Below are positions 10,962 through 24,215 of a DNA stretch of 64,000 nt, in pieces (position 1 is the first letter of the stretch; each line of letters opens with the position of its first letter). Location of the stretch: positions 9,016,001 through 9,080,000 of the forward strand of contig BSBM01000877.1 of assembly GCA_027924585.1 (NCBI GenBank). Reading direction: 5' to 3'. The position numbers and the translations under genes are program-made. Under the pieces are notes generated by a model. It saw only the letters and a program-made list of their open reading frames with translations. It had not been told where the DNA came from and searched no databases. Source of the stretch: Larix kaempferi. Its lineage: Eukaryota; Streptophyta; Pinopsida; Pinales; Pinaceae.

Positions 10962-12668
10962 ATGGATGATAAAGGAGACTCTTCTGTAAGAGGAGATCCA
11001 ACTGGAAACCCGCTTGAAACAACATTCCTCGATAATTCAGATCTTGAAGTAACAAATCAAGAAAATCCTAACTCTGAATTTGAACATCAAGAAACGCTGT
11101 ATGCTATACCTTTTGTTGAAGTAGCAAATTTGAGAAAACATACCCGTGCTTATGTTAAACAGCTTGGCAGTTTAAATGCGATTCCTTTTATCCCTAGAAG
11201 AAGAGCTCCTAGAAGAGAAAGGAATTACACACGTGATTCGGTTCTTGTCCAGAATTTTGAAGAATTAGTAGATTTATCTTCGGAAGAAATCACAGAGCCT
11301 CTTGCTGAAGTCGAACTTGAAGATCCTCCAGATCTTGAAGAACTGTATACTCCAAAGAATTCTCCTCCTCATACTCCACATGATTCTCCGCCTAACTCTC
11401 CATGAGGAGCCATGGTTGTACCTACATGGAGAACAAGAGGAGCATTAAATTTGGCTGGACCTTTTCACAATCTGCCTAAGAATCCTGAGAAAGTTTTTCC
11501 TAAGTATGATCCCGGGAAAGGTATCTCTGTTGAAGATCACCTTAAGAGCTTTTATTTAGCTCTGATCCTTTTGAATGTGCAGCATGAAGATGTAGTCTGT
11601 AGACTCTTTCCTTATACTTTCGATCCCAAGGTATCTTCCTGGTACTTTAGTTTATAGGCCAGCTCAATATCAAATTGGGAAGAGTTTGAAAATTATATTT
11701 TAAAGAAATATGGAAATAAAAAAACAGTAGCTACACTCATGAAAGAGTTGCTGTCCATGAGAATGGAAAAGAAAGAAAAGGTTAAAAAATTTAACCAAAT
11801 ATTCACTACACTGTTAAATAATTTTAGTGAAGCAGCTAAGCCTGCAGAAGAATATTTAGTAGAGTATTATACAACCGCGCTCGATCCCCCCATAGCAATG
11901 TTTGTCAAAAGAACTAAGAAAACTACCTTAATAGAAAACTTTGAAGAAGTTAGGAAGGTGGAGGAAGAAGCAGACAATATTGCTAAGCATGCTCTTGAGG
12001 CAGATACTAAACCAACAACTACTAAGAAAACCCTGCTGCTAACTAGGAATAAAGAAGAATCATCAACAGACATGGAAAATGTAGTCAAATTGATGGAAAA
12101 ATTGTCAAATAAAATTGTAGATCTTGAAAAGGATAAGACAGCTAGTACATCTAGGAAGCCTTTTAAACCATTCTACAAGAAAAGAGAAGAAAACGATCAG
12201 CCTCATCCACCTACAAATAAATCTCTTGTTTTGAATTTAAATGAAGTAGGAATGGAACATTTATGTACCTTTCATCAAGAACCACACTCTGAAAAAAGCT
12301 GTCCGCAATGGATAAATTCTATGAGCTTGGTAATGAACCAAATGCTAGACACACAAATTCCAGATCAAGACAATCCTCCAGTAGAACAGACTCTCGAATT
12401 AGAGGAACCCCCTCTAGATAACACTATGGTGCTATGGGACTGGGTGCCTTTAACCGAATTGACTGAAGATGATCCCAAGGAAAGCCAAGTCTCAGCTGTA
12501 AACATCAATACTCGTAGTAAAGGTCCAATCGCTGATCTGATTCAAAGCTCGACTACGCCCAAGCCTAAAGTCTCCAAAGAAACACCTAAAAGACACATCA
12601 CAGTTATTCCACCACAACCCAAAGCTAACCAAATACCTACCAAACAACCAAACATAGAAACAACGTAG
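10962..12668 (+). pseudogene. gag: gag of element A (Tat-like)
   Basis: The frame opens at ATG 10962, 32 bp after the LTR, and stays in register through gag, protease and archaeal RNase H. In-frame stops interrupt it at about 11403 (TGA), 11655 (TAG) and 12666 (TAG). A proline/acid-rich N-terminal part is followed by a capsid-like helical region (11412-12000) typical of retrotransposon Gag, and a lysine-rich linker. At about 12270 there is a C-X2-H-X3-H-X4-C array (CTFHQEPHSEKSC), the variant knuckle seen in Tat-type Gags rather than CCHC. Gag would form the virus-like particle. All stops look like later damage. Confidence 0.75.
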
Positions 12669-12728
12669 CAACCAGAAGCACCTTTAAACAAAACAAATAA
12701 TCAACCCAAAGTTACAAAAGAATGTGAC

Positions 12729-13289
12729 ATGGGATATGATATAATTGAAGACATAAAGAAAGTAAAAGCAAATGTTTCCATATTTGACATGTGTAGTTTG
12801 CCTCAACAACATAAGAAGTTGTTACTAGCTCTTGAACCCCAATCTAGTTCTCCGTTAGCAAATACTCAGGAAGATCCTAAAATAAATGAAGCTAGTATTG
12901 GCAGGAAATCCAAATCTCAAACATTGCCTTTCCTTTTAACTTTTGAAATTTTCAATCACAATGTGCATAACTGTCTGGTAGATTCCGGAGCTTCCTCGAA
13001 TGTCATGCCACTGTCAATCTACAAAAATATTAATGGGAAGCCAATCCCATCCCCAGCTCATATTATCCAGCTAGACAGAACTGCTGTTAAAGGAATTGGG
13101 GAAATGAAAGATGTGCTTATTAGGTTGTCAGCAGATTCTAGAGTATGTCAGTTCATTGATATAATGGTAGTTGATATTCCTGAAGTTTATGGTTTGATCT
13201 TAAGCAAAGATTGGTCGACTAAACTAGACGATTATTTTGCAACAGACTGGTCCCACTTATGGTTACCATATCAGAATAGGAAAAATTAG
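12729..13289 (+). pseudogene. pol: Aspartic protease domain of element A
   Basis: It lies in the same frame as gag. The catalytic motif is VDSGASSNVMPL, with Asp at 12981-12983, and a second-half block VYGLILSKDWSTKL matches the usual G-L-x-L-G-R/K-D-W region of plant gypsy proteases. It would cut the Gag-Pol polyprotein in the particle. The domain itself has no stop; stops at 13287 and about 13302 follow it. Confidence 0.75.
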
Positions 13290-13313
13290 ATTAAAGTACT
13301 GAGATAATCACAC

Positions 13314-13935
13314 ATGAAACATAATGTAACTCAACTAGAGGAAAAGAATGAAGCTGTAGCTTTTTCATCTTCAGTTTTGGGGAATTATTTCTTAGAACTT
13401 GAGCCGGGTAATTATCAATCGGAAAATGTCAGCCATGAATCAGATGTACAGTTCAATCTCCTTCAATTTTCTTGGACTATTGATATTGTCTGTAACATAG
13501 TTAGATTAGTTACCGACTTAGATGATAAAGACATTAACTTAGTTAGGTATAAGAATAATTTTTGGTTTCTATACTTTGATGGTTCCAAAACTCAAGAAGG
13601 ATCCGGAGCTGGTTGTGTCCTAATCGATCCTCAAAACAACAAATATTTCTTGTCTTGTAGATTAGAGTTTGATTGTACTGACAATATTTTTGAATATGAA
13701 GCTTTGGTTCACGGATTAAAGAAAGCCATAGGTTTGAATGTTAAATACTTAAAAGTCCTTGGTGACTCGGAAATAGTCGTCAGACAGGTAATAGATACGA
13801 TTCATTGTCTTTCACCACATTTGAAAGGTTATTAGGATGAGGTATGGGATTTAATTACGCGCTTTGAAGCTTTTAATATAAAATCTGTTCCTAGATTACA
13901 AAATGCTGCAGCTGATTTATTAGCTACCTCTGCTT
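13314..13935 (+). pseudogene. pol: Archaeal-type RNase H located before RT
   Basis: The domain begins with LYFDGSKTQEGSGAG (Asp at 13578), followed by FEYEALVHGLKKA (Glu at 13692), VLGDSEIVVRQV (Asp at 13764) and NAAADLLA (Asp at 13914). These are the four acidic residues and sequence style of the second, archaeal-type RNase H (aRNH) acquired by plant Tat elements. One in-frame stop (13832) breaks it. It would degrade the RNA strand of the RNA/DNA hybrid. The odd point is its place: protease-aRNH-RT, not after the RT-linked RNase H. It is in frame with the protease upstream, so this order is not a frame artefact. Confidence 0.75.
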
Positions 13936-14018
13936 CTAGGTTAGTTCCTACCAATAATAAATGTTCTATTGAATTAATTTTTAGGCCTTTTGTCCTAGAC
14001 AATATCACAAATCTCAGG

Positions 14019-15095
14019 GTGTTCGATGATGACGATCAGATCGTTAGTTTCCTCACAAATGAAAACATGTTTCAAGAAGCTGTTATAGATGAAGAAAAAC
14101 ATGATGCTGATCTGCAAAATAAAGACGCAATCAAAGGGAATTTTATGCCCAAAGGAGTGAGAACACTTGAAATTTTGTTTGATTTGCATAACAAGTTCAA
14201 GAAGCTAGCAAATACTAAAACTAATAGCTCTTCTATGCAGCATGAATTGATAAATCTGGGCACAGAAGCTGAACCTAAGTATATTAACCTTGGAAAATGT
14301 TGTTCGCCGGGTGAAGAGATAAGTTCATTAAGCTCTTTTGGGAATATAAAGATGTGTTCGCTTGGACTTATGAAGATATGAAAACATATGATACTCGCAT
14401 CATTCAGCATGTCATACCAATGAAAGTAGGCGCTAAACCATTTCATCAACAATTAAGAAGAATGCATCCTACTCTTGAACCTCTAATTCAAAAGGAGTTG
14501 AAGAAATTACTAGATGCTAAGATCATTTTTAAAGTCCAGCATTCCGAATGGGTTGCTAATCTAGTTCCCGTAAGAAAGAAGTCAGGAGAAATAAGGCTAT
14601 GTGTTGATTTCAGAAACCTGAATAGAGCCTCCACTATCCTGTTCCATCAATGGAACAAATTCTACAGATGGCATCCGGATCAGAGCTTTTCTCTCTTCTA
14701 GATGGCTTCTCCAGTTACAATAAAGTATTAGTAGCTGACGAGGACCGTCTTAAGACTACTTTCTGCACTAAGTGGGGAACATTTTCCTATAAAAGAATGC
14801 CATTCGGTTTGATAAATGCAGGAGCTACTTTCCAGCGAGCAATGGACATTACCTTTCGAGGATTGGGCGGTCATTGTGTCGTAGTATATCTAGATGATGT
14901 GATAGTGTTCTCAAAGAAAAGAGAAGACCATGTTTTCCATTTGAACAGATTTTTGATCGCTATCGAAAGTATGGTATCTCTTTAAACCCTAAGAAAAGTT
15001 TTTTTGTTGTTCTTGAAGGTCAGGTCTTAGGTCACATCATTTCAAAGAAAGGAATTTCGATAGATCAAGAAAGAGTGTAAGTTATCAACAAAATT
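14019..15095 (+). pseudogene. pol: Reverse transcriptase of element A
   Basis: After a linker (14019-14330) and a frame change near 14330, the RT opens with WEYKDVFAWTYEDM and reads through IRLCVDFRNLNRAS. A small deletion at about 14629 shifts the frame just before YPVPSMEQIL. The palm continues with LDGFSSYNKV, RMPFGLINAGATFQR and the catalytic YLDD at 14887-14898, then LGHIISKKG. The catalytic Asp pair is intact; at least three frame changes and one stop disable the copy. It would copy the element's RNA into cDNA. Confidence 0.8.
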
Positions 15096-15098
15096 CCC

Positions 15099-15690
15099 AT
15101 GCCTCACAACAAAAAATCTATGCAATCATTTATGGGTACTATTAATTTTGTTCGAAGGTTTGTCCCCGATTTTGCACAAACCGTTAAAATTTTGCAACAA
15201 ATGGTCAAGCAGAGTGTGCAGTTCAAATGGACAGACTTGGAAAAGGATGCATTTAAGGATATCAAAACGCCCATAGCTAACGCCCCTTCTCTGAGAAGTC
15301 TAGATTTTGACAAAGATTTCATCTTGTCTACCTTTGCTTCAGACAACTCTCTCGCGGTTGTGCTTACACAAAAGGTAGAATCAAGAGATGAATACTCAAT
15401 TTCCTTCACGAGCACTGGTCTGAAAGGCGTTGAACTGAATTATACTATTATTGAAAAACAAGCATATGCCGTATTCAAAATGGTAAATAAATTCAGGCCA
15501 TATATTCTTAAGAACAAAACTAAAGTTGTAGTCCCTCATACAGCTGTCAGATCTCTTTTCGTTCAAAAGGAATTGGGAGAAAGAAGAGGGAATTGGGTCA
15601 CAGCTCTTCAAGAATATGATTTAGAATTTAAACCCGCTACTATCATTAAAGGTTAGGGCCTATGTAAATTGCTCACTGAGAATCCAGTTG
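15099..15690 (+). pseudogene. pol: RT-linked RNase H of element A, degenerate
   Basis: The connection block (FMGTINFVRRFVPDFA) leads into the normal gypsy RNase H. STFASDNSLAVVLTQ keeps the first Asp and NYTIIEKQAYAVFK the Glu. The third site reads VVVPHTAVRSLF, with His where active gypsy RNases H have FTDH. This loss is typical of Tat elements, where the extra archaeal-type RNase H is thought to take over. The frame ends at a TAG (15654) in a KGQGLCKLL-type context. Confidence 0.7.
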
Positions 15691-15739
15691 ATGAAGAACA
15701 AAGCTGGGAAAATGAATCTGAACTGAATGTGGTTAAGGT

Positions 15740-17013
15740 ATGTCCTATTTTCATAGCTCCTGAATCCTGGTACAGAGACCTAGTGCACTATTTGCAACAA
15801 GGATACCTACTAGAGCATTGGAGTTCTAAGTAGAGAAGGCACTTTGTCTGAAATCAACAGCTTATCAAATCATTGAGGGATTACTCTTCAGAAAAATTTA
15901 TGATGGCATCTTTCTTAGATGTTTAGAGAAGGATGATGCAAGTAAAGTAGTAAAAGAATTACACAATGGCCCTGCTGGGGGACATTATTCTGGAGATACA
16001 ACAGCTCACAAAATATTGAGGGTTGGGTACTATTGGCCCACCTTGTTCATAGATTCTCACGCCTCTGCTAGGAATTGTGATGTATGCCAAAGGAGTGTTG
16101 GGAAATTACCCAAAGCAGCAGGACCGTTGCAACCAGTGATTATCTCAAAACCTTTTGAACAATGGGGCATAGATGTCATTGGAGAAATAAAACCAAATTA
16201 TTCACTATAGCACAGGTATATCCTGACGCCCACAGACTATTTTACAAGATGGAAAGAGGTTGTCCCGCTGCGCAAAATCAATGAAGATGCAGTCATCAGT
16301 TTCTTAAAAGAAAACATCATAACCAGGTTTAGGGTTCCAATTTCCCTAGTCTTTGATAATGCAACTTATTTTCTGTCCTTTAAAATAAATGAATTTGTTT
16401 ATGTGAAAGGAATTAAGTTACATTATTCAGCCAATTATTATCCCCAAGGAAACGGATTAGCTGAATCTTCAAACAAAAATCTCATCCAGATTCTCAAGAA
16501 AACTGTAATTGAAAATCAGAGAAGCTGGTACATAGCTCTCCACAATGACTTATGGGCAGATAGGGTTACTCCAAAGAATGCTTTAGGGGTTTCCCCATAT
16601 ACCCTTGTCTATGGTAAAGAATCCATCCTTCCTCCCAACATCTTACTTCCATATTTGCAATTGGCTCAAGCCTCCAGAGGTTCTAGTAGTCAGGTTTTAC
16701 AATCTAGAATTGACACCCTGCTAAGACTTGAAGAATCCTGATAGAAAGCCAAAGATTGATTCCACCAACACCAAGACATAGTCAAAAGGTGGTTCGATAA
16801 AAGGAATTCTGGTAAAAAAAGTTTTGACTTAGTTCTGAAATGGGACCATCCACACGAAGGTAAAGGAATGCATACAAAATTTCAACACTTATGTGTAGGC
16901 CCTTACCAAATTTATGAAAAGCTCGGCCCTACTACCTACAAGCTAAAGGATTTACAAGGAGAGGAAGTAACCCTACCTCTCAATGGATTTGCTTTGAAGC
17001 AGTACTTCTCTTA
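15740..17013 (+). pseudogene. pol: Integrase of element A
   Basis: An HHCC zinc domain (ELHNGPAGGHYSG ... NCDVCQR, 15955-16090) is followed by the DDE core: WGIDVIGEI (16165), VFDNATYF (16352) and PQGNGLAESSNKN (16443). The usual SDNG is changed to FDNA but the Asp is kept. A GPYQIYEKLGPTTYKL block near 16900 is the GPY/F module, and the protein ends GFALKQYFS before TAG 17012. Stops at about 15832, 15850, 16208 and 16740 and a frame change near 15850 disable it. It would insert the cDNA into the genome. Confidence 0.75.
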
Positions 17014-18083
17014 GTCCTTTAAGGACTCCTTTTGTGCACAAATAAACTCTTTTGTTTCTGATTGCTTGCTTGTTTGGTTTGGTCTTTTATCTTTTTCCTC
17101 AGTCAGCTTGTTTTGTTTTTTACCTTTCTTTATGTTCACTTTTTCTTTGTCCTTTGGCAAAACCTAGCTCAGCTTTTGGTAAAGGTATAAGATAGATCTT
17201 TGAACAAAACTCAAATGCTTGAAAGGTTGAAACCTACTTACAAAGAAGAGTTTTGGTGATTTTGTTTTCAATGTTAAATTTTTCGGGAATTTAGAGACCC
17301 TTTCTCTGATTGGTCGAAATAACCCTGTTTTAATAACTGAGATTCAACAGTTCTTTCCTACTATCTTGGGGCTCCATTAACTTTAACATAAATAGTTGTC
17401 TCAAAGAGTTCACTATAATTAGACCCATGGAAAGGAAGCATGTCTCAAAGATATATGGCATTTAAAATGATTCCATGCTACAAATGAAAGCTAAAAGGGC
17501 TTGTACTAAAGAGTTTGATTTCCATAAATTCTCTCCTCAATCAAAGCACAACAGAGAAATGCAAAGCACATTCAATCAAGAAAGTTGTTCAAATAATCAG
17601 CCTAACAAGGTTCTTCTCCATCCGTGAAGCATGATAATCAAACAAACTCATCACTCACACAAAAGGACATTATGGATTGAAGAACCAAAGTAAACATGCA
17701 AGTTGAAGAAATTCATTTTTGGAAGACTCAAATGACAAAAGTCATCAAGAGATATCCAAAAGCATGCAAATAGCATGGGAATGAGGAGAAAACAAATATA
17801 ACGGTGAGATACTGTTACGACCCTGTGGAGTCTTTTTAAGTTGATCTCTAAGAGGTAGAATTTCAAAATGAACTCCATGCTTAGGCCCTCAAAGAGTTAA
17901 GAAGAAGTGTGATTCCAAGTTACCCTTTCCCAAAATGACCATGATGATGAGAGTGATCACTATATTCATGGAAGCTGAACTATGAAGACATGTTGTCGCC
18001 CATATAAATCATCAATTTGTAAGTATTCTACCCCTAAGGAGAGTTCTTGTTCAGAGATCTGTGTTCGCCAGAGAATCACCAAT
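17014..18083 (+). other. 3' untranslated region of element A
   Basis: This 1.07-kb non-coding stretch lies between integrase and the 3' LTR. AAGGAGAG at about 18050 is purine-rich but 30 bp short of the LTR; the immediate junction (CAGAGAATCACCAA) is a poor polypurine tract. No gene or array is seen. Confidence 0.6.
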
Positions 18084-19487
18084 TGTTGTTGCTGCAACAT
18101 CCCCCCCCCCAAATTTTGTAAATGTTGGGGCCCCTCATTATTTTTTCTTTAGGAGCTAACGCTTTCCCTGGAAGGTCTTTTATACTTAGTTTTCTAGAGA
18201 AGTTATTTTTTGAGTATATTGGTCTTTTTCTTCTAAGTCAAAAATCAACTTTTTCATCCGAAACTGCGGCCAAACTCAACCTTTTAGCCCGCAACGGCGG
18301 AAGAACTCACGAAGTTTTGCCTCAACGGGTGCCCCTTTTTTATCAAGTCTTTTCTCATTGTGAATTTTTCAGGAAAACTCACCAAGTCAACCCAAAATGG
18401 CGGGCAAACTTGACGAGCCTCGCCGCAACGACATAAGACTCAAAAGTTTTTGCCACAATGGGTGGAAGGTTTCAATTTCTTACCAAGGCACAAAGCCACT
18501 TCTTGGATGAACTCGGCAAGTGCTTCCGCAACATCGGGCAAACTCACCAAGTTCTGCCGCATCATCGGATCAAATCATAAAGTCTTTCTGCAACGGGCGG
18601 ATCCTTTTACTAAGTCCCGAAGTATAAACCATCGGATCAACTTGGGAAGTCTCACCGCAACAGGCAACTAGAGTCATTCTTTTCATCCGCAACGTCGCTT
18701 GAAGCTCGTGAGTTATCGCCGTGAACTATTGGGAAAACTCGCCTTTTCCTTCCGTTTTCGGCAGTCGCATTTAACGCCAAGTGTGTCGAAGTGACCTTTC
18801 CATACTCGTTTTAAAACCCCATTTTAAAAACTCCACCAACCCAATTAAATGCCCCCACATGCCAAACTTTATGTATGGGGTTTGGGCGGTTTTAGTGTTG
18901 TCATTGGTAGAGTTTTATGGTGTGGGAACCCCGTTGAAGACTGTGAAGCTGCTCCAGCTCAGCCCATTTGAAGCCTAGTCGACCGCCGTCAGACCAACCT
19001 TCTCTTGCTAGGTAGGTGGTTCTAACTTTCTTGTTGTTTCACTTTTCACTGTTAAGACAGTCTCGGTATCATTATCGTCGCACCAGCTGCATGGCCTGCG
19101 AACGTCTTTGTTTTTGTTGTTGTTTGGCCATTTCCAAACGTAAAACTTATGGCCGTAAGCCCTTACAAAGTTCTCCTAGACCCTTGAACCTGCAAAATCA
19201 ACCTTCTTGGGCAACACTGACCTACCACCTCACTTGCGCTTTCATATTGAACCCAATCTCCTTTGAAGCCCATTTGGCATCTTCCCATAACCGCTAATCA
19301 ACCTAGGAAGAATATGGTTCTATGTTAGAAAAATTCCTAATTCATGCTTTTATTTTCACAATACATTGTTATTTGATATTGTCATATATTTTAGCTGTGT
19401 ATTTATGATAATCCAATATTTCTGCTATCGCTTTTCGCTATATTGTATGTCTACTTATATGCGTTTTCTGGGAAGTATTAAGCCACA

Positions 19488-22080
19488 ATGCCGAAGGGTA
19501 GCAAAAAGAAAGCTAAGATGGCCGAGCCAAAATATGAGGAACCAAGAATTGAAACTTTGTTTGAGGACACCAAATCTGTCACTGGTGTTCCTCCTGAAGT
19601 CAAGTGGGGAGATGTCTATCGCATGTTAAGAGACCAAGATATCCGTGGGGAACTCTTGGAGGAAGAGCGTATCTACCAGAACATCAGAAGATCTGGTATA
19701 TCAAAAGCTTCCACACGCCTTGAGCTCTTTCCTTGCTCAAAAGTGATCGGTTGGATCTTGGAACATGCAAATCCTGAAATGAGAGTTTTGTCAGGCAACA
19801 ACGGAGAGGCCTTTGCCTCATTTCATCCAGCCTACATAGCAGCTGCTCACAAATTACCACACTCTCAGCAGCCACTGAACGACCAATGGTTAGGGCATAT
19901 TAAGATGGACGATTTCGAAATGGCTAAGAAGTTGTTAATCAGAGGAAAATAGATAAGGAAAATGGACAGTGATGAGTATGAAGTCCAGAACCTGAGGCCT
20001 CCCTTTTGGGATGATTGCTCTTATGTTAAGTAGAATTTTTGGCATGGCTAACGAAACCATTTACAAGATACAATGGGTTCATATAATTCATTACGTGGCA
20101 TTCAAGGGGACGGTCTTTGATTGGGAAACTATCCTCTCAGACAGTCTTGCGTCAGCCATAGCCACTACCAAGGAATGATTGGCCCTAAGGAAGTTAGAAT
20201 TTTATATGGCCTCATATCTCATAGATTGTATTCTGTCAAAGATTCCTTTCCCAAAGTTAGGTTGCATTTGGGATCAGGCCAACACCCCAGTGTACACTGC
20301 TTATAAATTCCTTTGGGCCCATAACTACAGGATGCACTACAAACTCATCTGTGAAGAATTCATCGTATGAGCTAATGTTTAACGAAGAAACAAATTGCTT
20401 ATTAGAAAATTCCATGGAAGTCATGGAAGACTACGGTGATTTCTACTTTTCAGGGAATGGTACTTATATCAGAATGTATGGAGGCTCCAATCCCCCCTAT
20501 ATCTTACCCAGATATGCTACTGATTACATAGTCCTAAAGGAGGCAGTCAGGAAGTCTTCCTAGATGGAGTTGGTGGATCTTTGAATAGAGCAAAGAAGGA
20601 TTATTTTCCTCCTGTGACTTTCTGTGTCGATGCCTATAAGTTCTCAAAGATCACATTAGTCGAGGATTTTATCCAGGAGTTAAAAGGTTTTCACTTTGGC
20701 GAAATGTCCTTCCATAGAAATGATCGGAGGAACAAGGCTGTAGAACATTGCAGGGAAATCCATGCTATCTTTGATTATGTTCATTACCACGATGAAGATG
20801 AGGAGGTATATAGGGGAATCAGCAACATGACTGAGTTACAAATTTGTCGCCATAAGGGTGGAGCTAGTTCTAGCTCTACCGCTGTCCAAGATACTGAAGA
20901 AGCCAAAATGCAGAAAGAGAAGGAAGCAACCGAAGCTCTAACCAATGAAGAGCAAAGGATAAAGGAGGAAGCAGAGAGGTTCCAGAAAGAAGTTGTGGAT
21001 AAAATAAGAAAGGAGCAAGAGGACAAGCTTAAATAAGAGCAAGCTATTAAGTTTCAGCAGGAAGAGGCTCTTAAGCTTCAACAGGCATAAAATTTTAGGT
21101 TGCAAGAAGAAGAAGCCCAGAGGATTCGAGATCAAGAATTAGAGGAGACAAGATTACAACAAGCTGCTAAAGAGCAGGAAGAAAGGGAGGCGGTTGAAAA
21201 CCAGCTAAGGGACGAAGAGGAAGAAAGACAGCTTAAAGTTGAGGAAGAAAAGAAAGCTAATGAAGATGTGCAAGCTGGTGGTTCTAACACGTAGGATATG
21301 GATGTAGACTCATCCCAAGTGGTCTAGACCCCACCCGCTGAAGAGAACATCCCCATAGAAAATCTTCCACTAATCCCTTTCACCCCATCAAAGGATCATA
21401 CTGTGTCCAAATGGGATAGATTTGTGTACAACAAGAATAGAAAGTCTATTGTACTAAAGTCAAATACAAGGTTAAAGAGACCTTTTGAGCCGGACATCGT
21501 TACTTGACGAGAAACTACTATTATGCAGAACACAAAGAAGGATCCTGTAGCTATGGCATCTACTACTGTAGCAGCAACAAAAGCAAGTGAAGACAATGTA
21601 ATCAAAATGCTTAAGGAATTTGAGTCAACCAAGAAAAGGGCTCGTATGTTGCAACACACCATGGCTAATGAGCAGGCCTATAGGGACCTCGTGGTGAAAA
21701 AATACAATCGCCTTTTTTTCGATCATAAGGAGTTTTCAGATAAATATCAACACCTGGAGGAGGAAAAGGAACACCTGGCAGTCCAGATGATGGTACTTGA
21801 AGAAGAAAAGAATGACTCTGAAGCTAAACTTGGTCAATTAGAAGGAGATAAGCAGTTGATGGATGATAAGCTAGAACAAGCAAACAATAGAGAAATGGAC
21901 ATGACTCCCTTCCACGAGCAATCCTGTGATGTGCTTAAGAAAATGAATGATAAACAAGAACTGCTTACTGAAGAGATTTGCAGGCTAAAGGCCATGGTGG
22001 ACAGAATGAAGGAGATCAACTTTGAAGCTATTAGGCTAAGAAATAAGTACACACGGGTAAAGGCATATATTTTAAGATAA
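19488..22080 (+). pseudogene. LTR-borne coding region a, unknown function, 3' copy
   Basis: This is the paralogue of 6800-9400 in the 3' LTR. It opens at ATG 19488 (MPKGSKKKAKMAEP). Its damage differs from the 5' copy: TAG at 19950, a frame change near 20005, a deletion near 20366 that removes the IIPL block, a TAA at 21034, TAG at about 21292 and others. Stops of the 5' copy at 7052, 7724, 8021 and 8423 are sense codons here. The globular N-terminal part and the coiled-coil C-terminal part are both recognisable. It ends at the shared TAA 22078. Confidence 0.75.
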
Positions 22081-22719
22081 ATGGAGTGGAGAGAAGGGAA
22101 AGTGGATTTCCCCAAGCACCTCCCGTTCAAATCTGGAGCTGATTTTAAGGAAGACGTAACCTTCATGGAATTTTGTAGGAACTGCGGTGCAAAATTGATC
22201 GCTGTGATCCAGGTAACGATGGGAAAATGAAATGGAATCTATCAGAAGATTCAAGAAGTTCATGAAAGATGCAAAGTTGCATTTACCCAGACTCTTGAAG
22301 AGTTTCCAAGAAAATATCAGTGCCTGTCCGATTTAAAAGATAAACTGGGCATTCAAATAGACTATGTGAAGAGAATTGATGTGTTAACCACAAATGATCT
22401 CCATCAATGCATCGTGCTACCTTCAGTACATGCTCAGATGTTTCACGAAATCCGCCAGATTGCAGTAGCAGAAATGCAAGACATTGAGGCGGAGCTTGAC
22501 AAGCATGTGACTTCTAAGAAAATCCTGCTCCCTACCCTTGCCAATGTTGTTATAAGAGACACAGGTGTTTGGTTCAGTTATATAGCAGAAGAGGATAAGA
22601 AAGAAACAACAAAGGCATCAGTCGATAAAGGCACACCATCTGCAGCAGGGGCACAAATTCAGACAGAACCGCCCTCTGAGATACAAGCTCCAGCTGAAGC
22701 AGAGGCACCACCCAGCTGA
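22081..22719 (+). pseudogene. LTR-borne coding region b, unknown function, 3' copy
   Basis: This is the paralogue of 9401-10039, starting at the ATG that directly follows TAA (TAAATG). A TGA at about 22228 (TGC in the 5' copy) breaks it. The distal part from KRIDVLTTNDL to the P/A-rich end is open. The terminal TGA is at 22717. Confidence 0.65.
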
Positions 22720-23149
22720 TGTGGCAACCATGATACACTGAGTTTTCTCTTTCTATTACTAAGTCATGAAGTATTTCGGACAATTGTCCCCTTTTTTGTC
22801 TTTTGTATAAAGGATCCCACGAATTACTCTATTCATGTAAGAGATTTTTGAAAAGAAAATTAAAACATTTAGGGAGGAGACAGGTGGTATCCCTAGAGGC
22901 ATTTTGTAAAGCTTTATATAGCTGTTTAGAAGAATAGTTCAGGACTTTTAGTAGGTGAAAGACTTTTTCAGTCTTGTACGTGAACTATTTACCGCATGTA
23001 TATGAAATTTGAATTTACTTAAAGAAAGCCCGGGAGACCACATTTTTGCTTGAAAGCTGTGTTAAATGTTTGATGGATTACTCTTGCATCATCTATATGC
23101 TACTGTGAGATCTTTCCTTACTGCTATGAATTATTTCTGTGTGATGAAT

Positions 23150-24177
23150 TGCAGTGCCCCTCTATCCGGAAGGGCACCGAAGTTCTAGATTTTGATGACA
23201 GTTTTGTAACCAGCTCCTACAGAGTTGTATTTCTTTTTTATTTATTTCAATAATAAATAAGTATCATTATGCTTTCATTATGCTAAATTTCTGCGTAATT
23301 TTAGTGATTAGGAAGTGTCTAGTAGCATACAGTGCACCTACATATAGAAATTTTATCAACATACATAAAATTGTAATTTCTTGCATAATACTCAGTATAT
23401 TGAAATATAAATCATTTTTCTAATTACTAGTAGAATACCTGGACCGATGTAAGTTGTATATTGTCCCCTTACTCCTGAAGCCTTTCTCGTCCAAGCTTTT
23501 TGCTCCCGCAGACTTTCCGTTCCAAGCCTTTATACCAAAAATGGATGATCCACCCTGCCGACCAGCTCTTATCATGCTGGCCCTAGGAAACCGACGGGTT
23601 TCCTAGCCCCCGAGCCCACAAACCAATAATCCCGATAGCATCTTTCCTTAGTACCTTTCCATCGTTCAAGAGTAATTTTTCCTTGAGTTAACCCCACCTC
23701 ATTCTTTTGAGTTTCCCACCTCCTCAAAGCTTCGAGTTATCCCCTCCTCAACATTCCTCCTTTTTCTCAAAATACTAAGTGTACTTCTCCCAAAACCCCC
23801 CCCCCCCCCCTCATCTCCGTGAAACCATTGCTTTATAGATCCATTTTCCTCCTCCACTTGCCTTCCTTTTTACTCCATCGCCCTCCATAAGAACCCCCGA
23901 GCCCCCACAACATTAAATTGATTGCTTATTTTACAATCCAATTCATAAATAAATATTATTTTATAGTACTTCTTTTCTCGAGCAGTTCAATGGTATTAAG
24001 ACTAGTTAGGTTGGATTTGATGGGTTGAATGTACATTATCTAATGATTCTTGAAATATTCAATTTAAGACATTCACGAAGGCGATGGATTCAATATTAGT
24101 CTTATCCTCCATTTAATATGTTGAATAAATAATAATTAAATACTATCATGTTGACCCTTTCAAATTTGAAGTGGTAG

Positions 24178-24215
<38 letters not shown>

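Noticed and set aside
6800-22719. Two tandemly duplicated host genes
   Set aside because: The copies lie inside matching 5.5-kb repeats with LTR ends, a primer site and a shared TSD, and gag-pol lies between them. They are LTR contents, not a gene duplication.
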